From assembly GCA_022796855.1 (NCBI GenBank), contig JAAWJM010000014.1, positions 1 through 48,153 on the forward strand: 48,153 nt of DNA, in the 5' to 3' direction. Under the pieces are notes generated by a model. The model saw nothing but the letters and a program-made list of their open reading frames with translations. It had not been told where the DNA came from and ran no database searches. Numbering within the stretch: the first letter of the stretch is position 1; the number at the start of each line of letters is the position of its first letter. Made by a program: the position numbers and the translations under genes. This document shows positions 19,022 through 27,314 of the stretch, one piece after another. This stretch comes from Clostridia bacterium (lineage in GTDB: Bacteria; Bacillota; Clostridia; TANB77; CAG-508).

Positions 19022-21254
19022 TTATTCTGTATTTAAAATTACCTTTACCACACTACCTTGCTCAACTGAAGATCCATTTGGTGGGTCTTGGCTGACAACA
19101 AGACCAGAGCCCTCTATGGAAATGTTTAAATTTTTTGCTTTTAGAGAGTCAGCAGCTTGAGAGGCAGTTAAATTACTTAAGTCTGGTACTGTTGTAGAAG
19201 TTCGTACAGTATTTTCATCCGTATAAAGGACTACAAGTGAATTATTAGGAAGTTTGGTATCTTTTGCGGGTACTTGTTCAGAAACCAATACTTCATTTTT
19301 GTTTCCAGAGGTATTAATTTGTGTTCGGAAGCCTGCATTGGTTAACACTTTTTGTGCTTCAGCTACGGTTTTATTTTGTACATCAGGAACTGTAAGAAGT
19401 GAGTTAGAAGATGTAGTAGTTCCAATATCAATCTTATCAGCAGAAATGCCTAGGTAAGGTAATACTTCAGATAAAATTTTTGAAACAACAGGTCCTGCCA
19501 TTCTACCACCAGATGGAGTTCCATTTTGTGGATTATAAAGAGCGACTAACACAACGATTTCTGGGTTATCCGCCGGAGAAACCGCAACAAAGGAAGCAAC
19601 ATATCCATAATCAATATCTTCTTTTGGTGGTTCGGAAGTACCTGTTTTTCCACCAACGGAGTAACCTTGTACACTACCTCTTGAACCACCGTCCTTCTGT
19701 GACAACACTTTCCATCATGTCTAGCATTTTATTTGCCGTTTCAGAAGAGATGACTTGTCTTACTTTTTCTTCTTTTATGGTAGTAACTGCATTGGTGTCG
19801 GTATTTATGATTTCTTTTACCATACGTGGCTTCATTAAAACACCATCATTAGCAATGGCGGAGATGGCACTAATTAATTGAATAGGAGTTACTGTAATTC
19901 TTTGCCCAAATGCCATTGTGGCAAGATCAACAGGATAGACACGATCTTCTGGATAAAAGTTACTATTAATTTCTTCTGGAAGATTGATATTGGTTTTGTT
20001 AAACAAACCAAAAGCATTATAATATTTGTAAAATGTTCTAGTACCAACACGAGAAGCAAGTTGCATCATACCAGGGTTACAGGAATTTTCTAATACTTGA
20101 CGTAAGGTTTGTCTTCCATGAGGAACACTAGAACCACATTTAATGGTAGTAATTTCTTCGGTTCCGAAGTTTTCATAACCAATACAATTAAATTCGTCTG
20201 TTACATCTGTATCGGTAATATGTTCTTCCAAAGCAATGGCGGCATTAATTACCTTAAAAGTAGATCCTGGTTCATATCGGCTAGATACCATAATGTTACG
20301 GTACATTTCTGTTTTATCAGTAGAAGACAAACTATCCCATCGTTCTTGCCAATACGGAGTTGTGGGAGTAAAAGGAGTATTTAAATCGTAATCTGGATAT
20401 TGTGCCATAGCTAAAATGTCTCCTGTACTTGGTTTCATAATAATAACGTTTCCGTTTCTAGCATTGTTTGTTTCAATTCCTTCTTTTAAGTATTTTTCAC
20501 AAATGGCTTGAATATTAGCGTCAAGGGTTAATACAATGTTATTTCCATTTTCTGCTTCAATGTATTTTCCATTTTCATCGGAAATTTCATCTTTATTAAC
20601 ATCAGTAGAAGTCATAATTTTTCCTGGTGTTCCTGTTAAATAAGAATTAAAACTTCTTTCAACTCCGTAAATTCCTTGGTTTTCGCTATTACAAAAACCA
20701 ATCGCATAAGAGGCTAAATTATTATAAGGATAGTAACGTTTGGTATCTTCATCAATATTAATACCAACAGAAATTTTATTTTCTTCCATCCAAGCTTTTA
20801 AGGCATCAATTTTATCTTTTTCTACTTTTTTTATAATGGTTTGAATAGAGGATTCACTATTTACTTTTGCAAGGGTTTCTTCATAATTAAGTTCAAAAAT
20901 ATCAGAAAATGCTTTTGCCACTTTTTCTTTTTTGGCTTTTGTTTCTTCAGCATTTTTTCCTTTTATTTTTGTAGGATTAATGGAAACAGTATCTACTTGT
21001 GCACTAGTAGCAAGAACTTTTCCCGTTGTATCTAAAATATTACCCCTTTTTGCACTTACTAATTTATTAATGGTTTGTTGTTTATAGGCTTGTTCTTTTA
21101 AATCGGCACCTTGTACAAACTGTAAAAAGCCAAGGCGAAAAAGTAGTAAACCCAAAACCGCAAACATAGTCCCCATACAAATACGAACCCTCTTAGAAGT
21201 TACTGTATTTGCAGGTGTTTTTCCTTTTTTCTTAAAGGTTCGAATATGACTCAT
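19022..21254 (-). CDS. Class B penicillin-binding protein with PASTA domains (FtsI/SpoVD type), one CGG recoding site
   Basis: A 743-residue peptidoglycan transpeptidase after +1 reading at CGG 19691-19689. A basic N-terminal tail is followed by one helix (about 30-48), a dimerisation domain and the transpeptidase domain. Active-site motifs are STFK in SRYEPGSTFKVI, SCN in ENSCNPGMM, and KTG in GGKTGTSEPP. The CGG lies just before the KTG box; +1 reading restores VVTEGGGSRGSVQGYSVGGKTG. Two C-terminal PASTA domains follow (VPDVQNKT and VPDLSNLT), as in SpoVD and PBP2B. ATG at 21254 follows AGGTG; a GTG three codons earlier is possible. Its orientation opposite to mraZ-rsmH-ftsL is unusual for this gene. 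Confidence 0.9.
19689..19691 (-). other. CGG +1 recoding site 12 (PBP, before KTG box)
   Basis: On the minus strand GGA CGG TGG becomes GGA GGT GGT, restoring TEGGGSRGSV upstream of KTGTSEPP. Gly at residue 522. Confidence 0.92.
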
Positions 21255-21360
21255 TGGTATCACCTAATTTCTTTTTTAATATTGTATATGAACAAGCATA
21301 AAAAAGCAACAAAATTCAAACAAAATTCACAAAATCACGAAAAAAGGCGATAAATTTTTC

Positions 21361-21388
21361 TTGACAAATTTGATGAGTATTATATAAT
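21361..21388 (+). promoter_or_regulatory. adhE promoter
   Basis: TTGACA (21361-21366) and TATAAT (21383-21388), spacer 16. A strong AAGGAGG ribosome site lies just before the ATG, in line with a highly expressed fermentation gene. Confidence 0.8.
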
Positions 21389-21426
21389 AAGAAGAAAAAA
21401 ATGCATAAGAAAAAAGGAGGTCTATT

Positions 21427-24030
21427 ATGGCAGAAGAAATGACAGGAGAAGAGAATGAGAGAATTAAACAAATGGTAGATGATTTAGTAGAACGTGCAAA
21501 AGTGGCATCAAGGGAGTATATGAAGCTAGATCAAGAAACCATTAATCTAATTATTAAAAAAATGTCAATGGCAGGTCTTGAAAATCACATGAAATTAGCA
21601 AAAATGGCGGTTGAGGAGACAGGACGTGGCATTTATGAAGACAAGATTACGAAGAATATGTTTGCAACTGAGTATATTTATCATAGTATTAAATATGACA
21701 AAACTGTTGGCGTTATTGATGAAAATGAAGAGGAAGGATATGTACAAATTGCAGAACCAGTGGGAATTATTGCTGGTGTAACACCTGTTACGAACCCAAC
21801 TTCTACAACGATGTTTAAATCTTTAATTTCAGCCAAAACAAGAAATGTGATTATTTTTGGTTTCCATCCATCAGCACAAAAATGCAGTAGTGAGGCAGCA
21901 AGAATTTTACGAGACGCAGCAGTAGAAGCAGGAGCACCAAAAGACTGTATTTTATGGGTTGAAGAACCATCCATTACTGCAACTAATTTCCTTATGAACC
22001 ATCCAGATGTGAATTTAATTTTAGCAACAGGTGGAACTGGAATGGTAAGAGCGGCGTATTCTTGTGGAAAACCAGCACTTGGAGTAGGACCAGGAAATGT
22101 ACCTTGTTACATTGATAAAACCGCAAAATTAAAAACCTCGGTAACCGATTTAGTATTATCAAAGGCATTTGATAATGGAATGATTTGTGCTTCGGAACAA
22201 GCAGTATTAGTCGATAGAGACATTCATGATGAATTTGAACAATTAATGAAAGAAGCAGGTTGTTATTTTATTTCGCCAGAAGAAAAGGACAAGCTAAAAA
22301 ATTCGATGTTTGTAGCTGAAAAAGGCTATACGTTAAATGGAAAAGTTCCAGGGCAAAGCCCATATCAAATTGCGAAAAATGCCGGAATTGATGTGCCAGA
22401 AGATACCAAAGTATTAGTTGTATATGAAGAAGGAGTAGGGGAAGAATTCCCATTTTCAAGAGAAAAATTAAGTCCAGTTCTTGCTTATTATATTGTTGAT
22501 AGTAAAGAAGAAGGAATGAAAAAGGCAGAAAGCCTTTTAGAATTTGGTGGGCTTGGACATTCTGCGGTAATTCACTCAGAAGATAACCAAACCATATTAG
22601 AATTTTCAAACCGTGTAAAAGCAGGAAGAATTATTGTTAATTCACCATCCACGCATGGGGCAATTGGCGATATTTATAATACCAATATGCCATCACTAAC
22701 ACTAGGATGTGGTACCTTTGGAGGAAATTCAACCACTTCCAATGTATCGAGTGTCAACTTAATTAATGTGAAACGAGTTGCCAAAAGGAGGGTTAATATG
22801 CAATGGTTTAAAGTTCCAGAAAAAATTTATTTTGAAGCAGGTTCAATTGCCTACTTAGAAAAAATGCCAGACATTACAAAAGCATTTATTGTTACCGATG
22901 AATCCATGGTAAAACTTGGTTATGTAGATAAAATCTTATATCATTTACGAAATAGACAATCCTATGTTCATTCAGAAATATTTGCCGAAGTAGAGCCAGA
23001 CCCATCGTTTGAAACCATTAAACGAGGAGTAAAAGCAATTGATAGCTTCAAGCCAGATGTTATTATTGCCATTGGTGGAGGAAGTGCCATTGATGCTGCA
23101 AAAGGAATGTGGTTATTTTATGAACATCCAGAAGCAGATGTAGAAGGGCTAAAATTAAAATTTATGGACATTCGTAAACGTACCTATAAATTCCCAAAAC
23201 TAGGACAAAAAGCAAAAATGGTAGCCATTCCAACCACATCTGGTACTGGTTCAGAAGTAACTTCTTTTGCGGTTATTTCCGATAAAGAACAAAATAAGAA
23301 ATACCCACTTGCTGATTATGAACTAACACCAGATGTTGCCATTATTGACCCAGATTTAGTCATGACCCTACCAAAAAGAATTACAGCAGATACAGGGTTA
23401 GATGTATTAACCCATGCCATTGAAGCATATGTTTCTAATATGGCATCCGATTATACAGATGGCTTATCTGAAAAAGCAGTCGAATTAGTATTTAATTATT
23501 TGTTAGAAGCCTATGAACATGGCGATAATAAGATAGCAAGAGAAAAAATGCACAATGCAAGTTGTATTGCAGGAATGGCATTTACCAATGCCTTTTTAGG
23601 AATTAACCATTCACTTGCACACAAAATAGGAGCAAAATACCATACAGCTCATGGAAGAGCAAATGCCATTTTACTTCCATATGTTATAAGATACAATGCA
23701 AGTAAACCAACGAAATTTGTATCTTTCCCAAAATATGAATACTTTATAGCAGATGAGAAATATGCGAATTTAGCAAGAAAAAACGGCTTACCAGCCAATA
23801 CAACGGAAGAAGGCGTTACCTCATTAGTAGCCAAAATAAAGGAATTAAACGAAAAACTAGAAATTCCAAAATCCTTCCAAGAATTAGGAATTGAAGAACA
23901 AGACTTCTTAGCCAATGTAGATGAATTAGCAGACCGTGCCTTTGAAGACCAATGTACCACAGCAAACCCAAGACTACCACTAGTAAGCGAATTAAAACAA
24001 ATTTTACTAGATGCCTACTACGGAAAATAA
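21427..24030 (+). CDS. adhE: Bifunctional acetaldehyde-CoA/alcohol dehydrogenase
   Basis: An 867-residue AdhE that reduces acetyl-CoA to acetaldehyde and then ethanol, regenerating NAD+ in fermentation; such enzymes form cytosolic filaments (spirosomes). The N-terminal half is an aldehyde dehydrogenase with the catalytic cysteine in DNGMICASEQA (about 258) and ATGGTGMVRAAY. The C-terminal half is an iron-dependent alcohol dehydrogenase with GGGSAIDAAKGMW, TTSGTGSEVT, GLDVLTHAIEAYVS and the metal-binding histidines in INHSLAHKIGAKYHTAHGRAN. The linker is VNMQWFKVPEKIYFE. It has its own promoter and a terminator downstream. There is no in-frame CGG despite its length. Confidence 0.95.
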   Translation: MAEEMTGEENERIKQMVDDLVERAKVASREYMKLDQETINLIIKKMSMAGLENHMKLAKMAVEETGRGIYEDKITKNMFATEYIYHSIKYDKTVGVIDENEEEGYVQIAEPVGIIAGVTPVTNPTSTTMFKSLISAKTRNVIIFGFHPSAQKCSSEAARILRDAAVEAGAPKDCILWVEEPSITATNFLMNHPDVNLILATGGTGMVRAAYSCGKPALGVGPGNVPCYIDKTAKLKTSVTDLVLSKAFDNGMICASEQAVLVDRDIHDEFEQLMKEAGCYFISPEEKDKLKNSMFVAEKGYTLNGKVPGQSPYQIAKNAGIDVPEDTKVLVVYEEGVGEEFPFSREKLSPVLAYYIVDSKEEGMKKAESLLEFGGLGHSAVIHSEDNQTILEFSNRVKAGRIIVNSPSTHGAIGDIYNTNMPSLTLGCGTFGGNSTTSNVSSVNLINVKRVAKRRVNMQWFKVPEKIYFEAGSIAYLEKMPDITKAFIVTDESMVKLGYVDKILYHLRNRQSYVHSEIFAEVEPDPSFETIKRGVKAIDSFKPDVIIAIGGGSAIDAAKGMWLFYEHPEADVEGLKLKFMDIRKRTYKFPKLGQKAKMVAIPTTSGTGSEVTSFAVISDKEQNKKYPLADYELTPDVAIIDPDLVMTLPKRITADTGLDVLTHAIEAYVSNMASDYTDGLSEKAVELVFNYLLEAYEHGDNKIAREKMHNASCIAGMAFTNAFLGINHSLAHKIGAKYHTAHGRANAILLPYVIRYNASKPTKFVSFPKYEYFIADEKYANLARKNGLPANTTEEGVTSLVAKIKELNEKLEIPKSFQELGIEEQDFLANVDELADRAFEDQCTTANPRLPLVSELKQILLDAYYGK

Positions 24031-24040
24031 AGCCGAGAAT

Positions 24041-24052
24041 TGTCGATGAAAA
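24041..24052 (+). repeat. 12-bp direct repeat, left copy
   Basis: TGTCGATGAAAA at 24041-24052 recurs exactly at 24811-24822. The two copies flank the DUF4160/DUF2442 gene pair. Confidence 0.6.
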
Positions 24053-24062
24053 GTGTTTGACG

Positions 24063-24112
24063 ATAGATGTATTAGTGATATACAATATTCATAATACATC
24101 TATTGCTTTTTT
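24063..24112 (+). terminator. adhE terminator
   Basis: A perfect 12-bp stem (24063-24074 with 24092-24103) is followed by TGCTTTTTTG. Confidence 0.8.
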
Positions 24113-24229
24113 GTTCCAAAAAAGTTAAATCATATTATTTTATTCAAAGATTTTTTAAAAAATAAATCTAAAAAGACAAAAATCATTGAAAAAAAGAAAA
24201 CAATTTGATACAATAGGAGGTGAAAAAAC

Positions 24230-24485
24230 ATGCCTATTATTTCGCAATTTTATGGAATGACAGTAAAAATGTATTTTGCCCGGAAAAGAGCATAATCCAC
24301 CACATATACATGTTATATATGGTGAATATGTGTCAGCTATTAATATAGACACATTAGAGGTAATAGAAGGAGATTTGCCAAATAAAGCATTAAGTTTAGC
24401 GAGGGAATGGATTAAAATACATAAATTAGAAATACTAGAAATGTGGAACAGTCAGACATTTAAGAAAATTACACCTTTAAAATAG
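24230..24485 (+). CDS. DUF4160 protein (putative toxin-antitoxin partner), one CGG recoding site
   Basis: An 84-residue DUF4160 protein after +1 reading at CGG 24281. The ATG follows AGGAGGTG. Zero-frame translation would stop after 21 residues; the shift restores MYFAGKEHNPPHIHVIYGEY, the His-rich core of the family, and continues to KITPLK. DUF4160 genes are typically paired with DUF2442 genes, as here (16 bases downstream), and the pair is suspected to act as a toxin-antitoxin or stress module. The biochemical activity is not established. Confidence 0.82.
24281..24283 (+). other. CGG +1 recoding site 13 (DUF4160)
   Basis: GCC CGG AAA becomes GCC GGA AAA, restoring FAGKEHNPPHIHV. Gly at residue 18. 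Confidence 0.92.
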
Positions 24486-24501
24486 TAAAGGAGGAAAGAA
24501 A

Positions 24502-24750
24502 ATGTTTCATAAGGTAGAAGAGGTAATACCAATGGAAAATACGCTATTGAAAGTTAAATTTACAAATAAGAAAGTAAAAATCTACGATGTAAAACCTTTA
24601 ATGAAAAAGTGGAAAGTATTTGAAGTGTTAAAAAATGAAGAATTGTTTAAAAAAGTTAAGGTAGATCAAGGTGGTTATGGAATTAGTTGGAATGATAATA
24701 TAGACATAGAATGTAATGAATTATGGGAAAATGGTACGATAATAGAATAG
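24502..24750 (+). CDS. DUF2442 protein, partner of DUF4160
   Basis: An 82-residue DUF2442 protein: a small alpha/beta domain with the pattern KVEEVIPMENTLLKVKF, then VKPLMKKWKVFEVL and the tail VDQGGYGISWNDNIDIECNELW. A good AAAGGAGG site precedes the ATG. It follows the DUF4160 gene in the usual order and spacing. It is proposed as the antitoxin or partner half of the pair; this is inferred from gene pairing, not shown by sequence. Confidence 0.8.
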   Translation: MFHKVEEVIPMENTLLKVKFTNKKVKIYDVKPLMKKWKVFEVLKNEELFKKVKVDQGGYGISWNDNIDIECNELWENGTIIE

Positions 24751-24759
24751 GAGAAAGTC

Positions 24760-24819
24760 ATGAGTATAAAAGCAATAGATGTAAAACTCCTAAAAAATAA
24801 AGTCGAAATATGTCGATGA
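24760..24819 (+). CDS. 19-codon ORF after the DUF2442 gene
   Basis: A ribosome-site-preceded (AGGAGAAAG) ATG frame encodes MSIKAIDVKLLKNKVEICR and stops inside the right-hand direct repeat. It looks like the 5' remnant of a longer gene cut at the repeat, or a leader peptide. No family recognised. Confidence 0.25.
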   Translation: MSIKAIDVKLLKNKVEICR

Positions 24820-24822
24820 AAA
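24811..24822 (+). repeat. 12-bp direct repeat, right copy
   Basis: An exact second copy of TGTCGATGAAAA, 770 bases from the first. Confidence 0.6.
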
Positions 24823-24912
24823 AATACGTGAAAGCATTGATTTTTGATGTATAAATTAAGCATAATAAGAACATCCTTTCTTTAAAGGAATCTTTTAAAG
24901 GAGGTGATTCTT

Positions 24913-25032
24913 ATGACGTATGCGAATATGATATGGAAATTAGTTGAAAAGCTACTTGAAAAGGAACAAAATGAAGAGACTAATGAACAAAATGAAGAGA
25001 CTAATGAACAAAATGAGAAGCAGGAGGACTAG
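24913..25032 (+). CDS. Small acidic peptide with tandem Asn/Glu/Gln repeats
   Basis: A 39-codon frame preceded by a perfect AGGAGGTGATTCTT ribosome site. The product starts MTYANMIWKLVEKLLEKE (an amphipathic helix with a Trp) and continues with NEETNEQ units repeated in tandem; the DNA shows about 2.5 copies of a 21-base unit. A strong terminator follows at once, so it is an independent small transcription unit. Function unknown. Confidence 0.6.
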   Translation: MTYANMIWKLVEKLLEKEQNEETNEQNEETNEQNEKQED

Positions 25033-25042
25033 TACATAAGAA

Positions 25043-25079
25043 AAAGAGATAGCAAATGAGAGTTGCTATCTCTTTTTTT
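25043..25079 (+). terminator. Terminator after the small peptide gene
   Basis: A perfect 13-bp stem (25043-25055 with 25063-25075) ends in a T-run. Confidence 0.8.
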
Positions 25080-25161
25080 GTCTTACGACATATGCAAACA
25101 TGATTTTTCTATATTTATAATACTATATTAAAATAAAAATGTCAATCATTTTGTAAAAAAT

Positions 25162-26915
25162 CTAATCTTTTACATCTAATTTAATATGCACATCACGAAG
25201 TTGTGCATGGCTTACTTTTCCGGGAGCTCCCATCATCAAGTCTTGGGCTTTGCTGTTTAGTGGGAATGCAATTACTTCTCGAATGGTGTTTTCTTCGGTT
25301 AATAACATAATCATACGGTCAATTCCTGGGGCAATTCCGGCATGTGGTGGGGCACCATATTGGAAGGCAGTATAAAGAGCACCGAATTTTTCTTGTAGTT
25401 GTTCTTTGGTGTAGCCACCAATTTCAAAGGCTTTTTCCATAATGGTAATATCATGATTACGAACGGCACCAGAGGAAAGTTCAATTCCATTACATACAAG
25501 ATCGTATTGGTAGGCTAGAATGTCTAATGGATTTTTGGTGTTTAGAGCTTCTAATCCTCCTTGTGGCATAGAAAATGGATTATGGCTAAAGGTTAGCTTT
25601 CCATCATCGCAAAGTTCGTACATTGGAAAATCAATAATCCAAGCAAAACAAAATTTATCTTCGCAGGTTAAGTTTAAACGGTTTCCAAGCTCGGTACGAA
25701 TTTGACCAGCAAAAGAGTTTGCTCTTGTCTCTGTATCGGCAATGAAGAAAATAGTGTCATTTACTTTTAAATCGGCAAGTTTTAATAATTCTTGTTTTAG
25801 GTCATCTGGTATAAATTTATCAATAGGTCCTTTATACGATAAATCATCTTCTACTTCTAAATAGCCAAGTCCACCCATACCAATAGAGGTAGCAAACGAA
25901 AGCAATTTTTCATGAAATCCTTTTGACATATGCCCTTCTACTTTAATGGCACGAACGGTTCGGTTATGGAAAGGTTTAAAACTGCATTTGGCAAAGAAAT
26001 CCGTAACATCGATAATAATAAGTGGATTTCGTAAATCTGGTTTATCGGTTCCATAGTGTAACATGGCGTCTTTATAGGTAATGCGAGGGAAAGGATAATG
26101 TTCTATTTCTTTATTGGAAAAGGTTTTAAAGGTATTGTATATTACTGGTTCAATCGCAGTAAATACATCTTCTTGGTTAGCAAAACTCATTTCCATATCT
26201 AACTGATAAAATTCACCAGGAGCACGGTCAGCTCTTGCATCTTCATCACGAAAACAAGGAGCAATTTGAAAATATTTATCAATTCCAGCCACCATTAACA
26301 ATTGTTTAAACTGCTGAGGCGCTTGTGGAAGAGCATAAAACTTTCCGTGCATGCAATCGACTTGGCACTAAATAATCTCTTGCACCTTCTGGAGAAGAGC
26401 TTGTAAGAATGGGAGTTTGCACTTCTAAAAAACCTTGGTTTATCATTTGCGAACGTAAGAATTGCAAAATTTTGGCACGTAAAATTAAATGATTTTTTTG
26501 TTTTTCGCTTCGCAAATCCAAATAACGATATTGCAAACGTAAATCCTCACGAACTTCTTGGTTTGCACTTATTTCAAAAGGCAAGTATTTCGTACGTTTT
26601 CCCAGTATTTTAATATCTTGAATAAAGACTTCTACCTCTCCTGTATCAATCGTTGGGTTATAAGTTTCCTCATCCCTTTTTCGTACGGTTCCGGATAACG
26701 TAATGGTCGATTCAATTGGAATATGGCTAGCAAATTCGACAAGGTCTTCATTTCCAGAGATAACCGCTTGTGTGACTCCATATTGGTCACGTACATCTAA
26801 AAAAACCACACCTCCTAAATCACGAACGGCTCCGAAGCCATCCAGCAATACGGACTTCTTTTGAAACATCCGAAATTCTTAATTCTCCACAAGTATGTGT
26901 TCTATACTCGTTCAT
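25162..26915 (-). CDS. aspS: Aspartyl-tRNA synthetase, two CGG recoding sites
   Basis: A class II tRNA synthetase of 583 residues charging tRNA-Asp. +1 reading at CGG 26834-26832 (residue 28) restores the anticodon-domain start [18 protein letters not shown] second shift at CGG 26347-26345 (residue 190) restores the catalytic-domain motif [20 protein letters not shown]. Further motifs are motif 2 [20 protein letters not shown] and motif 3 [14 protein letters not shown] bacterial-type GAD insertion separates motifs 2 and 3. ATG at 26915 (ATG at 26921 sits on the ribosome site GGAGG). Being essential and usually single-copy, it shows that decoding at CGG must be efficient. It is controlled by a T-box leader. 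Confidence 0.94.
26345..26347 (-). other. CGG +1 recoding site 14 (AspRS catalytic domain)
   Basis: On the minus strand GCA CGG AAA becomes GCA GGA AAG, restoring [11 protein letters not shown]. Gly at residue 190. Confidence 0.94.
26832..26834 (-). other. CGG +1 recoding site 15 (AspRS N-terminal domain)
   Basis: On the minus strand CTT CGG AGC becomes CTT GGA GCC, restoring [11 protein letters not shown]. Gly at residue 28. Confidence 0.93.
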
Positions 26916-26929
26916 AAACATTCCTCCTT

Positions 26930-27175
26930 TTTTAAAAGGGCAAAGTAATACCAAAAAAGCTTCCGTGCCCTACAAAATGCAGGGACGAAAGCAACAGTTT
27001 CCGCGGTACCACCCAACTTAAAAAACTTTCTAAAAAGCTTTTTCACTCTATTTTACACTACTCCAATGTGTTATTCCACTAGGTTCTCCCAAAAGGCTCT
27101 CAGCTAATCCTTTCTCTCTGTATCGTCACTTCTAATGGCTCAGGTCATCTTCATCGTAGTGTTATTTATTTCTTA
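26930..27175 (-). promoter_or_regulatory. T-box riboswitch leader of aspS
   Basis: The minus strand carries the T-box core GGGTGGTACCGCGG (around 27014-27001), followed by a terminator hairpin with arms around CGTCCCTGC and GTAGGGCACGG and a T-run (about 26990-26955). Upstream lie Stem I-like elements, including AGAGAG and GAGAGCC segments. Uncharged tRNA-Asp should favour the antiterminator and raise aspS transcription. I did not fold it, so the specifier codon is not placed. Confidence 0.88.
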
Positions 27176-27177
27176 CT

Positions 27178-27206
27178 ATTTTACAAAGTATAGCCAGAAA
27201 AGTCAA
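27178..27206 (-). promoter_or_regulatory. aspS promoter
   Basis: Minus-strand TTGACT (27206-27201) and TAAAAT (27183-27178), spacer 17. Confidence 0.65.
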
Positions 27207-27237
27207 GGACTGTCACACAAATGTAATATAAAAAAAC

Positions 27238-27266
27238 TTGACAGAAACTATAGGTTAATGTAAACT
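27238..27266 (+). promoter_or_regulatory. Promoter of the leucine-rich-repeat surface protein
   Basis: TTGACA (27238-27243) and TAAACT (27261-27266), spacer 17. Divergent from aspS. Confidence 0.55.
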
Positions 27267-27314
27267 AGAGTCATAAATCAAAAAATATGAACAAACGAAA
27301 AAAGGAGGAGAGAA

